Part shown: positions 10,301 to 18,431 of the stretch, piece after piece
How the letters are laid out: every line of letters begins with the position of its first letter
Numbering within the stretch: position 1 is the first letter of the stretch
From: an uncultured Bacilli bacterium
Lineage (GTDB): Bacteria; Bacillota_I; Bacilli_A; RF39; UBA660
Assembly: GCA_947626095.1 (NCBI GenBank)
Contig: CANQQV010000001.1
Span: 98,009-162,008, forward strand
DNA: 64,000 nt
Direction of reading: 5' to 3'
The notes under the pieces: generated by a model
What the model was told of the DNA's origin: nothing
Seen by the model: only the letters and a program-made list of their open reading frames with translations
Databases searched by the model: none
Made by a program: the position numbers and the translations under genes

Positions 10301-10542
10301 AAAATCATTCTTACATTATAATTTTTAGCATTACTTTTTAACCAACTTTGTTCTTTTAAAAAGTTTTCAAATTCTTCTAAATTATCAAACGTTTTAATAC
10401 GTTCTAATAAACCATATTCTTCATCAATATATGTATAACAAATTCCTAAAGTATCACCTTTTTGATATATATAAGGGTGAATAGAAGTTGAACTATACCC
10501 ATATTGCTTCATTAATTCTATAGCCGTAGTAAAATCTAACAT
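7357..10542 (-). CDS. large coiled-coil protein with acidic Val/Glu-rich tail
   Basis: 1061 residues without signal peptide or membrane segment. Residues 1-120 form an alpha/beta N-terminal domain. Residues 120-330 are rich in heptad-like Leu/Glu/Lys (coiled coil). A mostly helical region follows to about 620, containing a mixed domain (YVLLTHDLNTM type) near 500-600. From about 630 onward the protein is low-complexity (Glu/Val/Thr/Asn), with a 71-residue unit duplicated in tandem, and it ends in a Lys/Asn-rich basic stretch. AGGAGGGTGCTAG precedes ATG at 10542. The downstream membrane protein suggests it is tethered to the membrane. Function unknown; a structural or cytoskeletal role is only a guess. 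Confidence 0.65.
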   Translation of the reverse strand: MLDFTTAIELMKQYGYSSTSIHPYIYQKGDTLGICYTYIDEEYGLLERIKTFDNLEEFENFLKEQSWLKSNAKNYNVRMILDNYESSMPKVLYLRNEKIMMEGEMFDIDNFDLRESQRRQMDEASQILYEAGDLLLVYDEIKARQLQYLQNLISLKNELRGKYFDLQKEVDKYNKYKVERELNLLPDVLDKGSIDEDLEIAIKNQYNMYIADRPSLNEIKDFIRQVWELNMKLELNTKYYEAQKEENDTRNELKVVNQKLELMQELNEELRPIFGIDLVSRFKKINDKCRRESKYMSKNYVEERLALVEKKYAVFDKLNPYYMSDYLREAIQNTNYDDLALKYSVAIQDGEINKSKLPLNEVAADLAIQYKEKLSSEEQSILILYNNSKYAKIFDAILEIDKYEEKPLKEILKALNSVKGISKLKSECYESVKKRINDPVNENIKNSLFANVDFTSFETFITGMIKKLVTLKNINNKMTIKSDFNMYSLVQKADTFARRKYILLTHDLNTMLNDARELNWTIGICLLKENLPVLYSPYYFDLGDLYSKGASPLMEIKDVTNFELLIETADVSIYTDENKVEVARYYTEPQLMENISYVDDIKLKYSTIFNKFSLVSNLSNVEEVPVVNDNNAVNTTPFVENSMVTISNAALENVSNVIANPEEQQVVSNQPAVETVSSQNNETAVAPEQAIEQTPAEQQIEVNTAAVVKEEQASVENKEEVKEPEGEQNQNETVTENSSDGPVVSEETGTESKIEETTNVSANESVMEQEENKEAVLETANNKSTMVSAVDIKSKNDTDTPSVQSSEPVIDEAKEVEATVAEEVPTVENKVETSESVTESVENKEAVLETANNESTMISAVDIKSKNDTDTPSVQSSEPVIDEAKADEVAVAEEVPTVENKIETSEPVVEEKEVVQESTISSQEDKKVEDHEVVVETKAAEEKAKEEKKDNGFVTFTNQPSDVSLVNNEKQEISTADFKPIVDSNNNTNNTNKPSVTTQKNVKVVKKVSSVGASKPKEVVTNTSSVTNNNATSSQASTPVKKNIVVKSVGSIGKPLNKNNN
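7825..8234 (-). repeat. two tandem copies of a 213-bp unit inside the coiled-coil gene
   Basis: The segment starting TTCACTAGTTTCT at 7825 recurs at 8038, and CAGATGACTG at 7911 recurs at 8124. The offset is exactly 213 bp (71 codons) and the copies are nearly identical, so the repeat changes tail length in frame. Confidence 0.85.
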
Positions 10543-10659
10543 CTAGCACCCTCCTTATTATTCAAAATAATTATAACACATAAAATATTATAAAAACACA
10601 ACTTATTGCTAAATATCTTTACAATGTTGTATAATTAAAACTATGAAAGAGGTTATATA

Positions 10660-11343
10660 ATGGAAATCAAAGTCAAATCATACTCATCACAATCTTCCTT
10701 AATCAGTTCTATTATTTACTTTATAATTGGAGCTATTTTGTTTTCAAAAGCTGATGAAGTTGTTAAATTCTTATCAATATCTGTTGGTGTAATATTAGGA
10801 GTAGTCGCAGTAGTAAACTTAGTTATCTTTATTTTAACTAAAAGAGATGTCGAAAAGCCAACTAAAAAAAGTTCATTAATATTTTCAATTATTTCTTTAG
10901 TATTTGCTCTAGTCTTCATCTTATGTTCTGAAGCTATCGAACAATTTATTAGATTTATTGTTGGCGCTTGGATCTTATTTACTGGAATTATAAGATTAAT
11001 CGGTGCCTTATCTATCAGTCCCAAAAATAACAAATTTTTACCTTTATTAATAATCTCATTATTATTAATTGCAACAGGAATTTATTCAATAGTTGTTGGA
11101 AATGTAATTCTACCAACAGTTGGTATAATCATGATGGTCTATGCTGTTTTAGAAATAATTGGTTACATCTTCTATGCTAAAGATAAAGCTGAACCAGAAG
11201 TTCCAGGTACTACTACATTAATAGTTCCTAATGAACCTGTTGAAGTAACAGAAGAAAAAACAGTAGAAGAAACAAAAGAAGTTAAAGAAGCTAAAACTAA
11301 AAAAGCTAAAGAAAAGAAAAAGAAAAACAAAAAGGATGAATAA
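10660..11343 (+). CDS. DUF308-like multi-pass membrane protein
   Basis: 227 residues with six hydrophobic segments in three pairs, as in the HdeD/DUF308 family, then a charged tail rich in Lys and Glu. AAGAGG lies before the ATG, and a TATAAT box about 25 bases upstream suggests its own promoter. Family function is unclear (acid resistance in the enteric homologue HdeD). Its last 38 bases overlap the end of the convergent gene. Confidence 0.7.
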   Translation: MEIKVKSYSSQSSLISSIIYFIIGAILFSKADEVVKFLSISVGVILGVVAVVNLVIFILTKRDVEKPTKKSSLIFSIISLVFALVFILCSEAIEQFIRFIVGAWILFTGIIRLIGALSISPKNNKFLPLLIISLLLIATGIYSIVVGNVILPTVGIIMMVYAVLEIIGYIFYAKDKAEPEVPGTTTLIVPNEPVEVTEEKTVEETKEVKEAKTKKAKEKKKKNKKDE

Positions 11344-11935
11344 TATTCGTCCTATTTTTTTGCCATTTATGCTCTTTCATTAATATTTCTTTATCATATC
11401 CAGAACTATCGATAAAATTATTTATATCCTTTATTGCTCTTTCAATAACTCCAATATAAACATTTGAATCTAATACTACATCATCTTCATCTGTACATTG
11501 TTCTAACTCATCAATAACATTTCCCTTTGTCTTACACGTAAAAGATTTATCTTTATAACCAGCCAAAGCTGATGATGTCGTTCTTAATTTTATTATATCT
11601 CCTGAATTACTATGTTTAATATTTAAAGTATAAGCTGATGATATAATCGCAAAATCAAATCCATCATTACGTCTAGTAAACATTGATGTACTACTATCAC
11701 CTTTTAAAGTACAAGTACCACCATCTTGATGAATCATCTCACAACTATAACCATTATCTTCCATATAATTCTTTAAATAAGCAAAATCAACATTATCATC
11801 CACAAAACCCTTTTGATTACTAAGTATCACAAACACTATAATAACCGCAAAGACAGCTATTACAAAATAAGCTACTTTTTCAAAGAATTCAATTCTTTGT
11901 GCTCGTCCATATATTCTCGTCCCTTTATTATTCAT
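11306..11935 (-). CDS. single-pass membrane protein with terminator inside its 3' end
   Basis: A 209-residue frame starting MNNKGTRIYGR: the ATG at 11935 lies nine bases after AGGAG, whereas an upstream ATG at 11944 abuts it. One membrane segment (VAYFVIAVFAVIIVFVIL) is followed by an extracellular domain with two Cys pairs. The frame ends in a Phe/Ser-rich tail made from the antisense of the neighbouring Lys codons. An A7 run (minus strand, opposite 11355-11361) is followed at once by a TAG in another frame at 11352-11354, so the natural end may be WQKK-stop. The listed end assumes the sequence as given. Confidence 0.6.
   Translation of the reverse strand: MNNKGTRIYGRAQRIEFFEKVAYFVIAVFAVIIVFVILSNQKGFVDDNVDFAYLKNYMEDNGYSCEMIHQDGGTCTLKGDSSTSMFTRRNDGFDFAIISSAYTLNIKHSNSGDIIKLRTTSSALAGYKDKSFTCKTKGNVIDELEQCTDEDDVVLDSNVYIGVIERAIKDINNFIDSSGYDKEILMKEHKWQKNRTNIIHPFCFSFSFL
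11333..11361. terminator. bidirectional terminator overlapping both coding ends
   Basis: AGGATGAAT-AAT-ATTCGTCCT followed by T7 on the plus strand and by TTTTTGTTTTT on the minus strand. It lies within the last codons of both converging genes. Confidence 0.75.
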
Positions 11936-12006
11936 TATAGCCATCTCCTATTTTATTATTAATATCATATCATAAAATAAAAGAAAAAAGAATGAGTACC
12001 TTCATT

Positions 12007-12684
12007 CTATATTTTAATATCTTCGTTAACAAATTCTTTATCATCCATCAATAATTCATGGATTTCTTCTTCTGTTGTATTTAAGAACACTTCTTCTATA
12101 CGATCTACACGACATTTTTCGGCTTTTATAATTGCTTCTACTTTATCTATCGCTTCATCCAACTTATCATTTACTACGACATAATTATACTTCGTAACTT
12201 CATTAATTTCCTTATAAGCAGTATGAAATCTTTCCAGTATTTTTTCTTTAGAATCAGTACCACGCTTCTTAAGTCTTTTAACCATCTCTTGTAATGATGG
12301 TGGCATAATAAAGATAAACAATGCTTCTGGAACTAATTTTTTTATATTACTAGCTCCTTCTATTTCTATTTCTAATATTACATCAATTCCTTTATTTAAT
12401 TTTTCACTAATAAATTCCTTAGGTGTTCCATAATAATTACCAACATAATTAGTATATTCTAAAAAATAACCCTCTTTTATCTTTTCTTCAAATTCTTCTT
12501 TACTTACAAAATTATAAGTAACTCCTGGTATATCATTACTTCTAATTGGCCTTGTAGTCGTTGAAACTGATAACCATCTATTCTTATTATCATTTTTAAG
12601 TAATCCTTCTATAACACTGCCTTTACCACTACCACTAGGTGCCGAAATAACAATCAAAGTTCCTCTACTCTTCTGCTTAATCAT
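12007..12684 (-). CDS. gmk: guanylate kinase
   Basis: Phosphorylates GMP to GDP with ATP. The N-terminal P-loop SAPSGSGKGS (residues about 14-23), the GMP-binding STTTRPIRSNDIPG and Y-F-V/Y-N-F segments, and the lid-region RLKKRGTDS are all present. At 225 residues it is slightly longer than typical because of an acidic C-terminal extension. AAGGAGGGG lies 5 bases before the ATG. It belongs to a minus-strand housekeeping cluster. Confidence 0.95.
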   Translation of the reverse strand: MIKQKSRGTLIVISAPSGSGKGSVIEGLLKNDNKNRWLSVSTTTRPIRSNDIPGVTYNFVSKEEFEEKIKEGYFLEYTNYVGNYYGTPKEFISEKLNKGIDVILEIEIEGASNIKKLVPEALFIFIMPPSLQEMVKRLKKRGTDSKEKILERFHTAYKEINEVTKYNYVVVNDKLDEAIDKVEAIIKAEKCRVDRIEEVFLNTTEEEIHELLMDDKEFVNEDIKI

Positions 12685-12760
12685 AAGTTCCCCTCCTTAA
12701 ATTTATTATATTATAATAATTATTTATTTTACTATACATATTAATTATCATCGCTATAAT

Positions 12761-13237
12761 TTATCTAATAATATCAGCTACAATAATTTTAAACTTGTTA
12801 ATAAAATCATCTTTATTAACTTTAACTGAGACTCCTATTTTACCTCCACTAAAATAAATCTCATTATATATATTACAAGTATCATTAATAACTGTTTTAA
12901 ATTGCTTTTTCATTCCTACAGGTGAACAACCGCCATGCACATATCCTGTTAAAGGAAGTAATTCTTTTAACGGTAGCATTTCTAAATCTTTTTCCCCAAC
13001 TACCTTAGCCCCTTTTTTTAAATCCAACGATTCATTCACCGGCACCATAAAAACATAATATTCTCCACTTTTACCAACAGTAACTAACGTTTTAAAAAAA
13101 CAATTTTCATTAACCTTAAGTAAATGCGCAACACTTTCTCCATCTAAAGCTTCTTTAATATCAAGAGTATAAACTGAATATAAAACACCATTACTCTCTA
13201 AAATACGCATTGCATTAGTTTTTATTTCTTTTGCCAT
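12761..13237 (-). CDS. ybaK: YbaK/EbsC-type aminoacyl-tRNA deacylase
   Basis: 158 residues, full length for Cys-tRNA(Pro)/YbaK deacylases, which hydrolyse mischarged tRNA. The conserved FFKTLV lysine segment, GKSGEYYVFMVPV and the signature GYVHGGCSPVGM are visible. It overlaps the end of the deformylase gene by 16 bases, implying translational coupling, so both may serve quality control around initiation and charging. Confidence 0.9.
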   Translation of the reverse strand: MAKEIKTNAMRILESNGVLYSVYTLDIKEALDGESVAHLLKVNENCFFKTLVTVGKSGEYYVFMVPVNESLDLKKGAKVVGEKDLEMLPLKELLPLTGYVHGGCSPVGMKKQFKTVINDTCNIYNEIYFSGGKIGVSVKVNKDDFINKFKIIVADIIR

Positions 13238-13803
13238 TTCTTCTCCAATTCTAAGAAATCTCCATCTTGACTAAAAATTTTATAACCATGAGTTTTTCTA
13301 AATTCTTTTCTTTCTTCTGCTGCCATAACCTTTATCTCTAACGCTTTATCCATATGTAATATTCCATCTAAATGATCATATTCATGCGAAAAAACAGTAG
13401 CAGGGAATCCTTTAAAAGTTTTTTGATGCTTTCTGCCAAATAAATCAATATAACTTATTTTCACTTTATATGGTCTTAAAACCAGACCCATATTATCTAA
13501 ACAACTAGCACACGCTTCCCAATATTCCGTTAAACCCTCTTGGACTTTTATAACTGGATTAATAACTATTATTTCTTCATTCCAATTATCGTCATCTATC
13601 TTTTTTAAATCAGTATTTTTTATATACATAATTCTCTTATCTATCCCAAGTTGAATAGCAGCCATAGCAAATACTTCATTATTTAAACAGTATTCTTTCA
13701 AAAGTTTAATATCTTCAACAATATCCTCTTTACTAATATCAACATTTCTACTAACTTTTCTAAGCCACTCCATATCATTTTCTATCGTTTTAACTACAAC
13801 CAT
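13222..13803 (-). CDS. def: peptide deformylase, divergent
   Basis: Removes the formyl group from nascent proteins. The HEYDH metal motif (VFSHEYDHLDGI) is intact. Motif 1 (GxGxAAxQ) reads VFAMAAIQLG. Motif 2 (EGCLS), which supplies the metal Cys, reads EACASC, so the Cys is kept but its surroundings are changed. 193 residues. The changed motif 2 suggests a divergent clade rather than loss of function. Confidence 0.85.
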   Translation of the reverse strand: MVVVKTIENDMEWLRKVSRNVDISKEDIVEDIKLLKEYCLNNEVFAMAAIQLGIDKRIMYIKNTDLKKIDDDNWNEEIIVINPVIKVQEGLTEYWEACASCLDNMGLVLRPYKVKISYIDLFGRKHQKTFKGFPATVFSHEYDHLDGILHMDKALEIKVMAAEERKEFRKTHGYKIFSQDGDFLELEKKWQKK

Positions 13804-13854
13804 ATAACACCTCTAAATTTTATCTATTATAACAAATAAAAAAAGATAGATAAA

Positions 13855-14487
13855 CTATCTTCCCAATTTATGAGTTAATTTCTTAGCTGACATATCTATA
13901 TTAAATTCACCATCATTATAAGACCAATAACCGTATACATCATAACCATTACTCATAGAAGTTTTAAAGCTAACTCCTGCTCCTTCCTCTACTAAAGTAG
14001 GTGTTACTTTCTTCATTCCAACTAAGTTACCTTCATCATCATGAGTTAAAACATAACCTGTAGGTACTTCTAAATGAGTAACAACTGTACCATCCTCTTT
14101 TACTCTATTAACTTCTGTTGGTTTAACATAACTAACAGCAACATTATCTTCTAAAATATATCCATCAGGAGCAACGTACATAATTCTTGGATCATGATAC
14201 TCTTCATCTTCAACACTTTGCTTATCATAATTAATTAAATCTTTATATTGATGTTTTAAACCAGTTTCCTCACCAAATAACTTAGTTTCTATAATAGTAA
14301 AAGGACATACAGAATTAGTTGGATTATTCGCCTTACATTCATAAGATAAACCTAAAGCACTACCACCTAATATTAAACCAGCTAAAGTTAAACCAATAAT
14401 AGCTTTCTTAGCTCCTGTTTTTTCTTGGATCTCAGGTCCTAAATATTTTTCATCCACTATAGATTCTTTTTTATTAAACAATTTCAT
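13855..14487 (-). CDS. single-pass membrane protein, 210 aa
   Basis: A cytoplasmic N-terminus of about 28 residues, one membrane segment (KAIIGLTLAGLILGGSALGL), then an extracellular domain with a possible disulfide pair (ECKANNPTNSVC). AAAGGGGGA precedes the start. No family recognised. Confidence 0.6.
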   Translation of the reverse strand: MKLFNKKESIVDEKYLGPEIQEKTGAKKAIIGLTLAGLILGGSALGLSYECKANNPTNSVCPFTIIETKLFGEETGLKHQYKDLINYDKQSVEDEEYHDPRIMYVAPDGYILEDNVAVSYVKPTEVNRVKEDGTVVTHLEVPTGYVLTHDDEGNLVGMKKVTPTLVEEGAGVSFKTSMSNGYDVYGYWSYNDGEFNIDMSAKKLTHKLGR

Positions 14488-14576
14488 ACAAATCCCCCTT
14501 TAATCTTTGTATTACTCTCTTGAAGTATCTACATTATACAATTAAGTACTAATTTATGCAAATTTTCCTCCATATT

Positions 14577-14602
14577 TTAAAAAAAATAGTATTGACTATT
14601 TT
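14577..14602 (-). terminator. htpG terminator
   Basis: AAAATAGT-CAAT-ACTATTTT followed by further T on the minus strand. The hairpin includes the htpG stop codon. Confidence 0.7.
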
Positions 14603-16464
14603 TCTTTAATTAAGTTATCACATATCAAATTAGTTAATTCTGTTGGATTTTCAATAGGTAATCCTTCGATTAATCTTGCTTGATTATATAATATTTTTGT
14701 ATATTGTTCTAATTTATCTTTATCTTTTTTAAATAAAGTTTCTAATTCTTTAGCAATTGGATGATTTTCATTAATTTCCAAGACTACTTCCGCTTTAACA
14801 CTTTCACCAGTTGGCATTGAATTCATAATTTTTTCCATTTCTAAAGAAATATTACCTTCCGTACTTAAACATACTGGATGATTCTTAAGTTTATTCGTAT
14901 ACTTAATATTTTTAACTTCTGGTAAAGCTTTCTTCATTGCTTCAAACATCTTTTCTGCATCTTTATTATGTTTATCTAGTTTTTCTTTTTCTTCAGGTTC
15001 ATCTAATTCAGTATTTTCTGAAGCTACATTAGCAAACTTCTTACCTTCATATTCCATTAAAGCTTGAATTGTAAATTCATCCACATAATCACATAAATAT
15101 AGTACTTCATAATCTTTATCTTTAAATCTTTCGACATTAGGAAGTAAATCTATTTTATCTATACTTTCACCAGAAGCATAATATATCTTATCTTGTTTAT
15201 CTTTCATGTTAGCAACATATTCTTTTAAAGTGATACGTTTTTTCTCTTTTGAACTATAGAATAACAATAAATCTTGTAATGCTTCATTATTCATTCCATA
15301 ACTGCTATATATACCATATTTAAGTTGCATACCAAAGGCATCAAAGAACTTTTCATACTCTTCACGATTATCTTTAAGTAAATCTTCTAAAGTACTTTTA
15401 ATTTTCTTTTCAATACTCTTAGCAATTAATTTAACCTGTCTATCTTGTTGTAACATCTCTCTTGATAAATTAAGTGATATATCTTCACTATCAACTAATC
15501 CTTTAACAAAACTAAAGTAATCAGGAAGTAAATCAGCACACTTATCCATTATTAAGACTCCATTAGAATATAATTGTAAGCCTTTTTCATATTCCTTAGT
15601 ATAGTAATCATATGGCGCATGAGAAGGTATAAACATTAAAGAATTATATGCAATTTGACCTTCTACACTACTATGAATAACTTTTAATGGCTTTTCAAAG
15701 TCATAGAACTTATCAGCATAAAAATTATTATATTCTTCTTCTGTTACTTCACTTTCATTACGTTTCCAAATAGGAATCATACTATTAATAGTTTCATCTT
15801 CTAATTTTTTCTCTTTACTATCTTCTTTTTCAACTTCTTTTAACATAATAATAGGATATTTAACATAATCAGAATATTTCTTAATAATTCCTTCTATTCT
15901 ACGAGGCTCTAAGAACTCATCATAATTATCAGTATCAGTATTATCCTTTAAATATAGAGTAATTAATGTACCAGCTTCATCCTTTGTAGCTTTACTAACA
16001 CTATATCCATCAGCTCCATCACTTACCCATTCATAAGCTTCATCACTGCCAAACGCTTTACTTAATACTCTTATTTCTTTAGCTACCATAAAAGCTGAAT
16101 AGAAACCTACTCCAAATTGGCCGATAATATTTATATCCTTATTCTTTTCATTCATTTCTTTAAATAAAGAAGAACCACTCTTCGCAATAATACCTAGATT
16201 CTCATCTAGTTCTTGCTCACTCATACCAATACCATTATCTAGTATAGTAATTGTTCTATTTTCTTTATCTAAATTAATTCTAATGCAAAAATCATCTTTA
16301 TCTAATTTAACCTTACGATCAGTTAAGGACTTATAATACAATTTATCAATTGCATCACTTGCATTAGATATTAATTCTCTTAAGAAAATATCTTTATTTG
16401 TATATACTGAATTAATCATTAAATCTAATATTTTTTTAGATTCAGTCTTAAATTGTTTTTTCAT
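14596..16464 (-). CDS. htpG: chaperone Hsp90
   Basis: 622 residues, normal length for bacterial HtpG. The N-terminal ATPase motifs are ELISNASDAIDK, DNGIGM and GQFGVGFYSAFMV, followed by the middle domain with the catalytic-loop RE (LSREMLQQDRQ) and the C-terminal dimerisation region. The ATG at 16464 lies nine bases after AGGAAG; upstream in-frame starts at 16473 and 16524 fit poorly. The CIRCE operator 48 bases upstream implies HrcA control. Confidence 0.96.
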   Translation of the reverse strand: MKKQFKTESKKILDLMINSVYTNKDIFLRELISNASDAIDKLYYKSLTDRKVKLDKDDFCIRINLDKENRTITILDNGIGMSEQELDENLGIIAKSGSSLFKEMNEKNKDINIIGQFGVGFYSAFMVAKEIRVLSKAFGSDEAYEWVSDGADGYSVSKATKDEAGTLITLYLKDNTDTDNYDEFLEPRRIEGIIKKYSDYVKYPIIMLKEVEKEDSKEKKLEDETINSMIPIWKRNESEVTEEEYNNFYADKFYDFEKPLKVIHSSVEGQIAYNSLMFIPSHAPYDYYTKEYEKGLQLYSNGVLIMDKCADLLPDYFSFVKGLVDSEDISLNLSREMLQQDRQVKLIAKSIEKKIKSTLEDLLKDNREEYEKFFDAFGMQLKYGIYSSYGMNNEALQDLLLFYSSKEKKRITLKEYVANMKDKQDKIYYASGESIDKIDLLPNVERFKDKDYEVLYLCDYVDEFTIQALMEYEGKKFANVASENTELDEPEEKEKLDKHNKDAEKMFEAMKKALPEVKNIKYTNKLKNHPVCLSTEGNISLEMEKIMNSMPTGESVKAEVVLEINENHPIAKELETLFKKDKDKLEQYTKILYNQARLIEGLPIENPTELTNLICDNLIKEK

Positions 16465-16511
16465 CAATTTCATCTTCCTTTTTTGTACTAATTGAATAAT
16501 ACCACTACCAA

Positions 16512-16538
16512 TTAGCACTGTCAATAGTTAAGTGCTAA
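16512..16538. promoter_or_regulatory. CIRCE operator (HrcA site)
   Basis: TTAGCACT, eleven bases, then AGTGCTAA, matching the CIRCE consensus TTAGCACTC-N9-GAGTGCTAA except for the innermost pair. It lies between htpG and the divergent TetR-type gene and could affect both. Confidence 0.9.
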
Positions 16539-16637
16539 TATAACTATTATTAATATTAAACACCATTTATATAAATAAACAGTGTGTTGATTTTACCTGA
16601 AAACTATACTATAATAAAAGAGGTAGAAGGTGAAAAT

Positions 16638-17186
16638 ATGGATACAAGAATACTAAATACAAAGAAAAAAGTAACAAATACATTACTTGTTTTATTAGAA
16701 ACTCAGCATATCGAAGACATAACTGTTTTAGAACTATGTGAAAAAGCTGATATCAACCGTACAACATTCTATAAATATTACAAAGATGTTGATGATTTAG
16801 TATTAAAAATCGAAAATTCCTTAATTAACGATTTAAAACAAAGTATCACTGAAATTAAAAGAAATTATCTAATTTCCTTTACTGGTAATATCTTAGATAC
16901 CATTTGTACTCGTAAAGAAACATATACTAGATTACTTGGTGAAAATGGTGATCATACCTTCTTACGAAGGATCTTACGTTTAGTATATAATGAAAGTATA
17001 GAAGAATGGCAAAAACTATTAAAAAAAGCTTCTCGTGAAGACCTAGATAAGATATATAGTTTTATCGTTGATGGTTCAGTAGGTATAATCCGTAATTGGA
17101 TTAAAAATGGTTGCCAAGACGATCCAAAAAACATTGCCATCTTTATTAATAAAATATGTATGAGTGGCTTAAGTAGTTTCATTTAA
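16638..17186 (+). CDS. TetR/AcrR-family transcriptional regulator
   Basis: 182 residues. The N-terminal HTH shows ITVLELCEKADINRTTFYKY, a typical TetR recognition helix, and a divergent helical C-terminal domain presumably binds a ligand. The ATG at 16638 follows AGAAGGTG, whereas an upstream in-frame ATG at 16584 has no ribosome site. It is divergent from htpG and shares an upstream region containing the CIRCE element. Target genes are unknown. Confidence 0.85.
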   Translation: MDTRILNTKKKVTNTLLVLLETQHIEDITVLELCEKADINRTTFYKYYKDVDDLVLKIENSLINDLKQSITEIKRNYLISFTGNILDTICTRKETYTRLLGENGDHTFLRRILRLVYNESIEEWQKLLKKASREDLDKIYSFIVDGSVGIIRNWIKNGCQDDPKNIAIFINKICMSGLSSFI

Positions 17187-17215
17187 AAAGAGTTAATCAA
17201 AAATTAACTCTTTTC
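17185..17215. terminator. bidirectional terminator
   Basis: AAAAGAGTTAAT-CAAAA-ATTAACTCTTTT between converging genes. Confidence 0.85.
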
Positions 17216-17858
17216 TTATTGATGTCTCATCATCAGTTTCATTATATATAATACCTAATTTACTATCATTATTAACAAATAATTTATATCCATTATTTTT
17301 TATACTAGATAAAGAATACAATACATCTTCACTCTCTATTTTACTTTCTAACAACTTAAATAATTCATCTTCAGTTAAATTAAACTCTTTTAATAATTCG
17401 CTATTATCTATGTTTTTACCAGTCTCTAATGATAGATTAAATACCATATCACTTTCTTCTCCCTTACTACCATTAACATAATAATAGTATTTAACAATAA
17501 CTGATAAGTACTTACTATTCATATAATACTCATAATCTACAACATTACCATGAACTAATAAATTATTATTTAATTCATAATTCTTGCTAGTATTATTTAT
17601 AAAAGTTTTAATTTCTAAGTTAATATTATCAACATCTTCAGATTCAATATTAATTTCTAAATTATTTAATTCATATAACGTATTACCTAAAAAAACTTCT
17701 CTAACCTTACTTAATACAATATAGTCTTTACTGTCCACTTTTTTCTTTAATACAAACTTTTCTGGTTCATTACTTTCACTATTTTCATTAACCTCTTCAT
17801 TTTTCTTACAACCAACTAATAATAATAAAACTATTATGATTAATAATCCTTTTTTCAA
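17193..17858 (-). CDS. lipoprotein, 221 aa
   Basis: A lipoprotein signal, KKGLLIIIVLLLLVGC, is followed by a Lys/Asn/Glu-rich spacer and a beta-rich domain of about 180 residues. A TTG at 17858, just after GTGGTGAT, fits best as start; a GTG at 17870 is possible. Family not recognised. Confidence 0.6.
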   Translation of the reverse strand: MKKGLLIIIVLLLLVGCKKNEEVNENSESNEPEKFVLKKKVDSKDYIVLSKVREVFLGNTLYELNNLEINIESEDVDNINLEIKTFINNTSKNYELNNNLLVHGNVVDYEYYMNSKYLSVIVKYYYYVNGSKGEESDMVFNLSLETGKNIDNSELLKEFNLTEDELFKLLESKIESEDVLYSLSSIKNNGYKLFVNNDSKLGIIYNETDDETSIRKELIFD

Positions 17859-17883
17859 TATAATCACCACTTAAATTATACCA

Positions 17884-17908
17884 AAGAAAAAACAGACTTT
17901 CATCTGTT
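17884..17908 (-). terminator. terminator of the small basic-protein gene
   Basis: AACAGA-TGAAAG-TCTGTT followed by T-rich sequence on the minus strand. Confidence 0.75.
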
Positions 17909-17909
17909 A

Positions 17910-18038
17910 CTATTTACTTTCTTTTTTAGCTTTAGTATTTTTTTTAGTATCTTTAGCTACTAATTTTACTTTAACTCCTCTTAAAGTACCGAATTTCTTT
18001 TTAACACCTTCTGGTAAATTTGCTTTATAAGTTCTCAT
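17910..18038 (-). CDS. small basic protein, 42 aa
   Basis: A short frame with the strongest kind of ribosome site (GAGGAGGTG, seven bases before ATG) and its own terminator. It starts MRTYKANLPEGVKKKFG and ends in a Lys-rich tail; about 17 of 42 residues are basic. A nucleic-acid or ribosome-associated role is plausible from charge alone. Family not recognised. Confidence 0.65.
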   Translation of the reverse strand: MRTYKANLPEGVKKKFGTLRGVKVKLVAKDTKKNTKAKKESK

Positions 18039-18095
18039 AATGCACCTCCTCATTAATAACTAAACAATTATATCATGTATTATACAAAAAATACA

Positions 18096-18431
18096 CTAAA
18101 TTTCAAGAAAAACCAACAATTTAATAACTGAAAAAGATATTGCTGCCAAAACCAATACTAGTAAAATAATAAATAAACTAGAATTATACTCTTTCTTTTT
18201 TCTAAATACATCGATAACTATCCAGATATAAAACAAACCAAAAAAACAAATAATAGCTACTAAATTAAATAAACTTATTCTTTTAAGTAATAAAAATGGA
18301 TAAATAACAAAGAAAAAAACTAAATAGAAAAAGGAAAAAACATAGAACTTACCAAATAATACCTTAATATTATCAGGTATTTCAGCTTTATATAATTTTT
18401 TTAATCTCCTTTTATCATTCTTTTTCTTCAT
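18096..18431 (-). CDS. small membrane protein, 111 aa
   Basis: A basic N-terminus (KKKNDKRRLKKLYKAE) and three hydrophobic segments. Its start codon overlaps the stop of the TSCPD gene upstream, implying coupling. No family recognised. Confidence 0.55.
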   Translation of the reverse strand: MKKKNDKRRLKKLYKAEIPDNIKVLFGKFYVFSFFYLVFFFVIYPFLLLKRISLFNLVAIICFFGLFYIWIVIDVFRKKKEYNSSLFIILLVLVLAAISFSVIKLLVFLEI

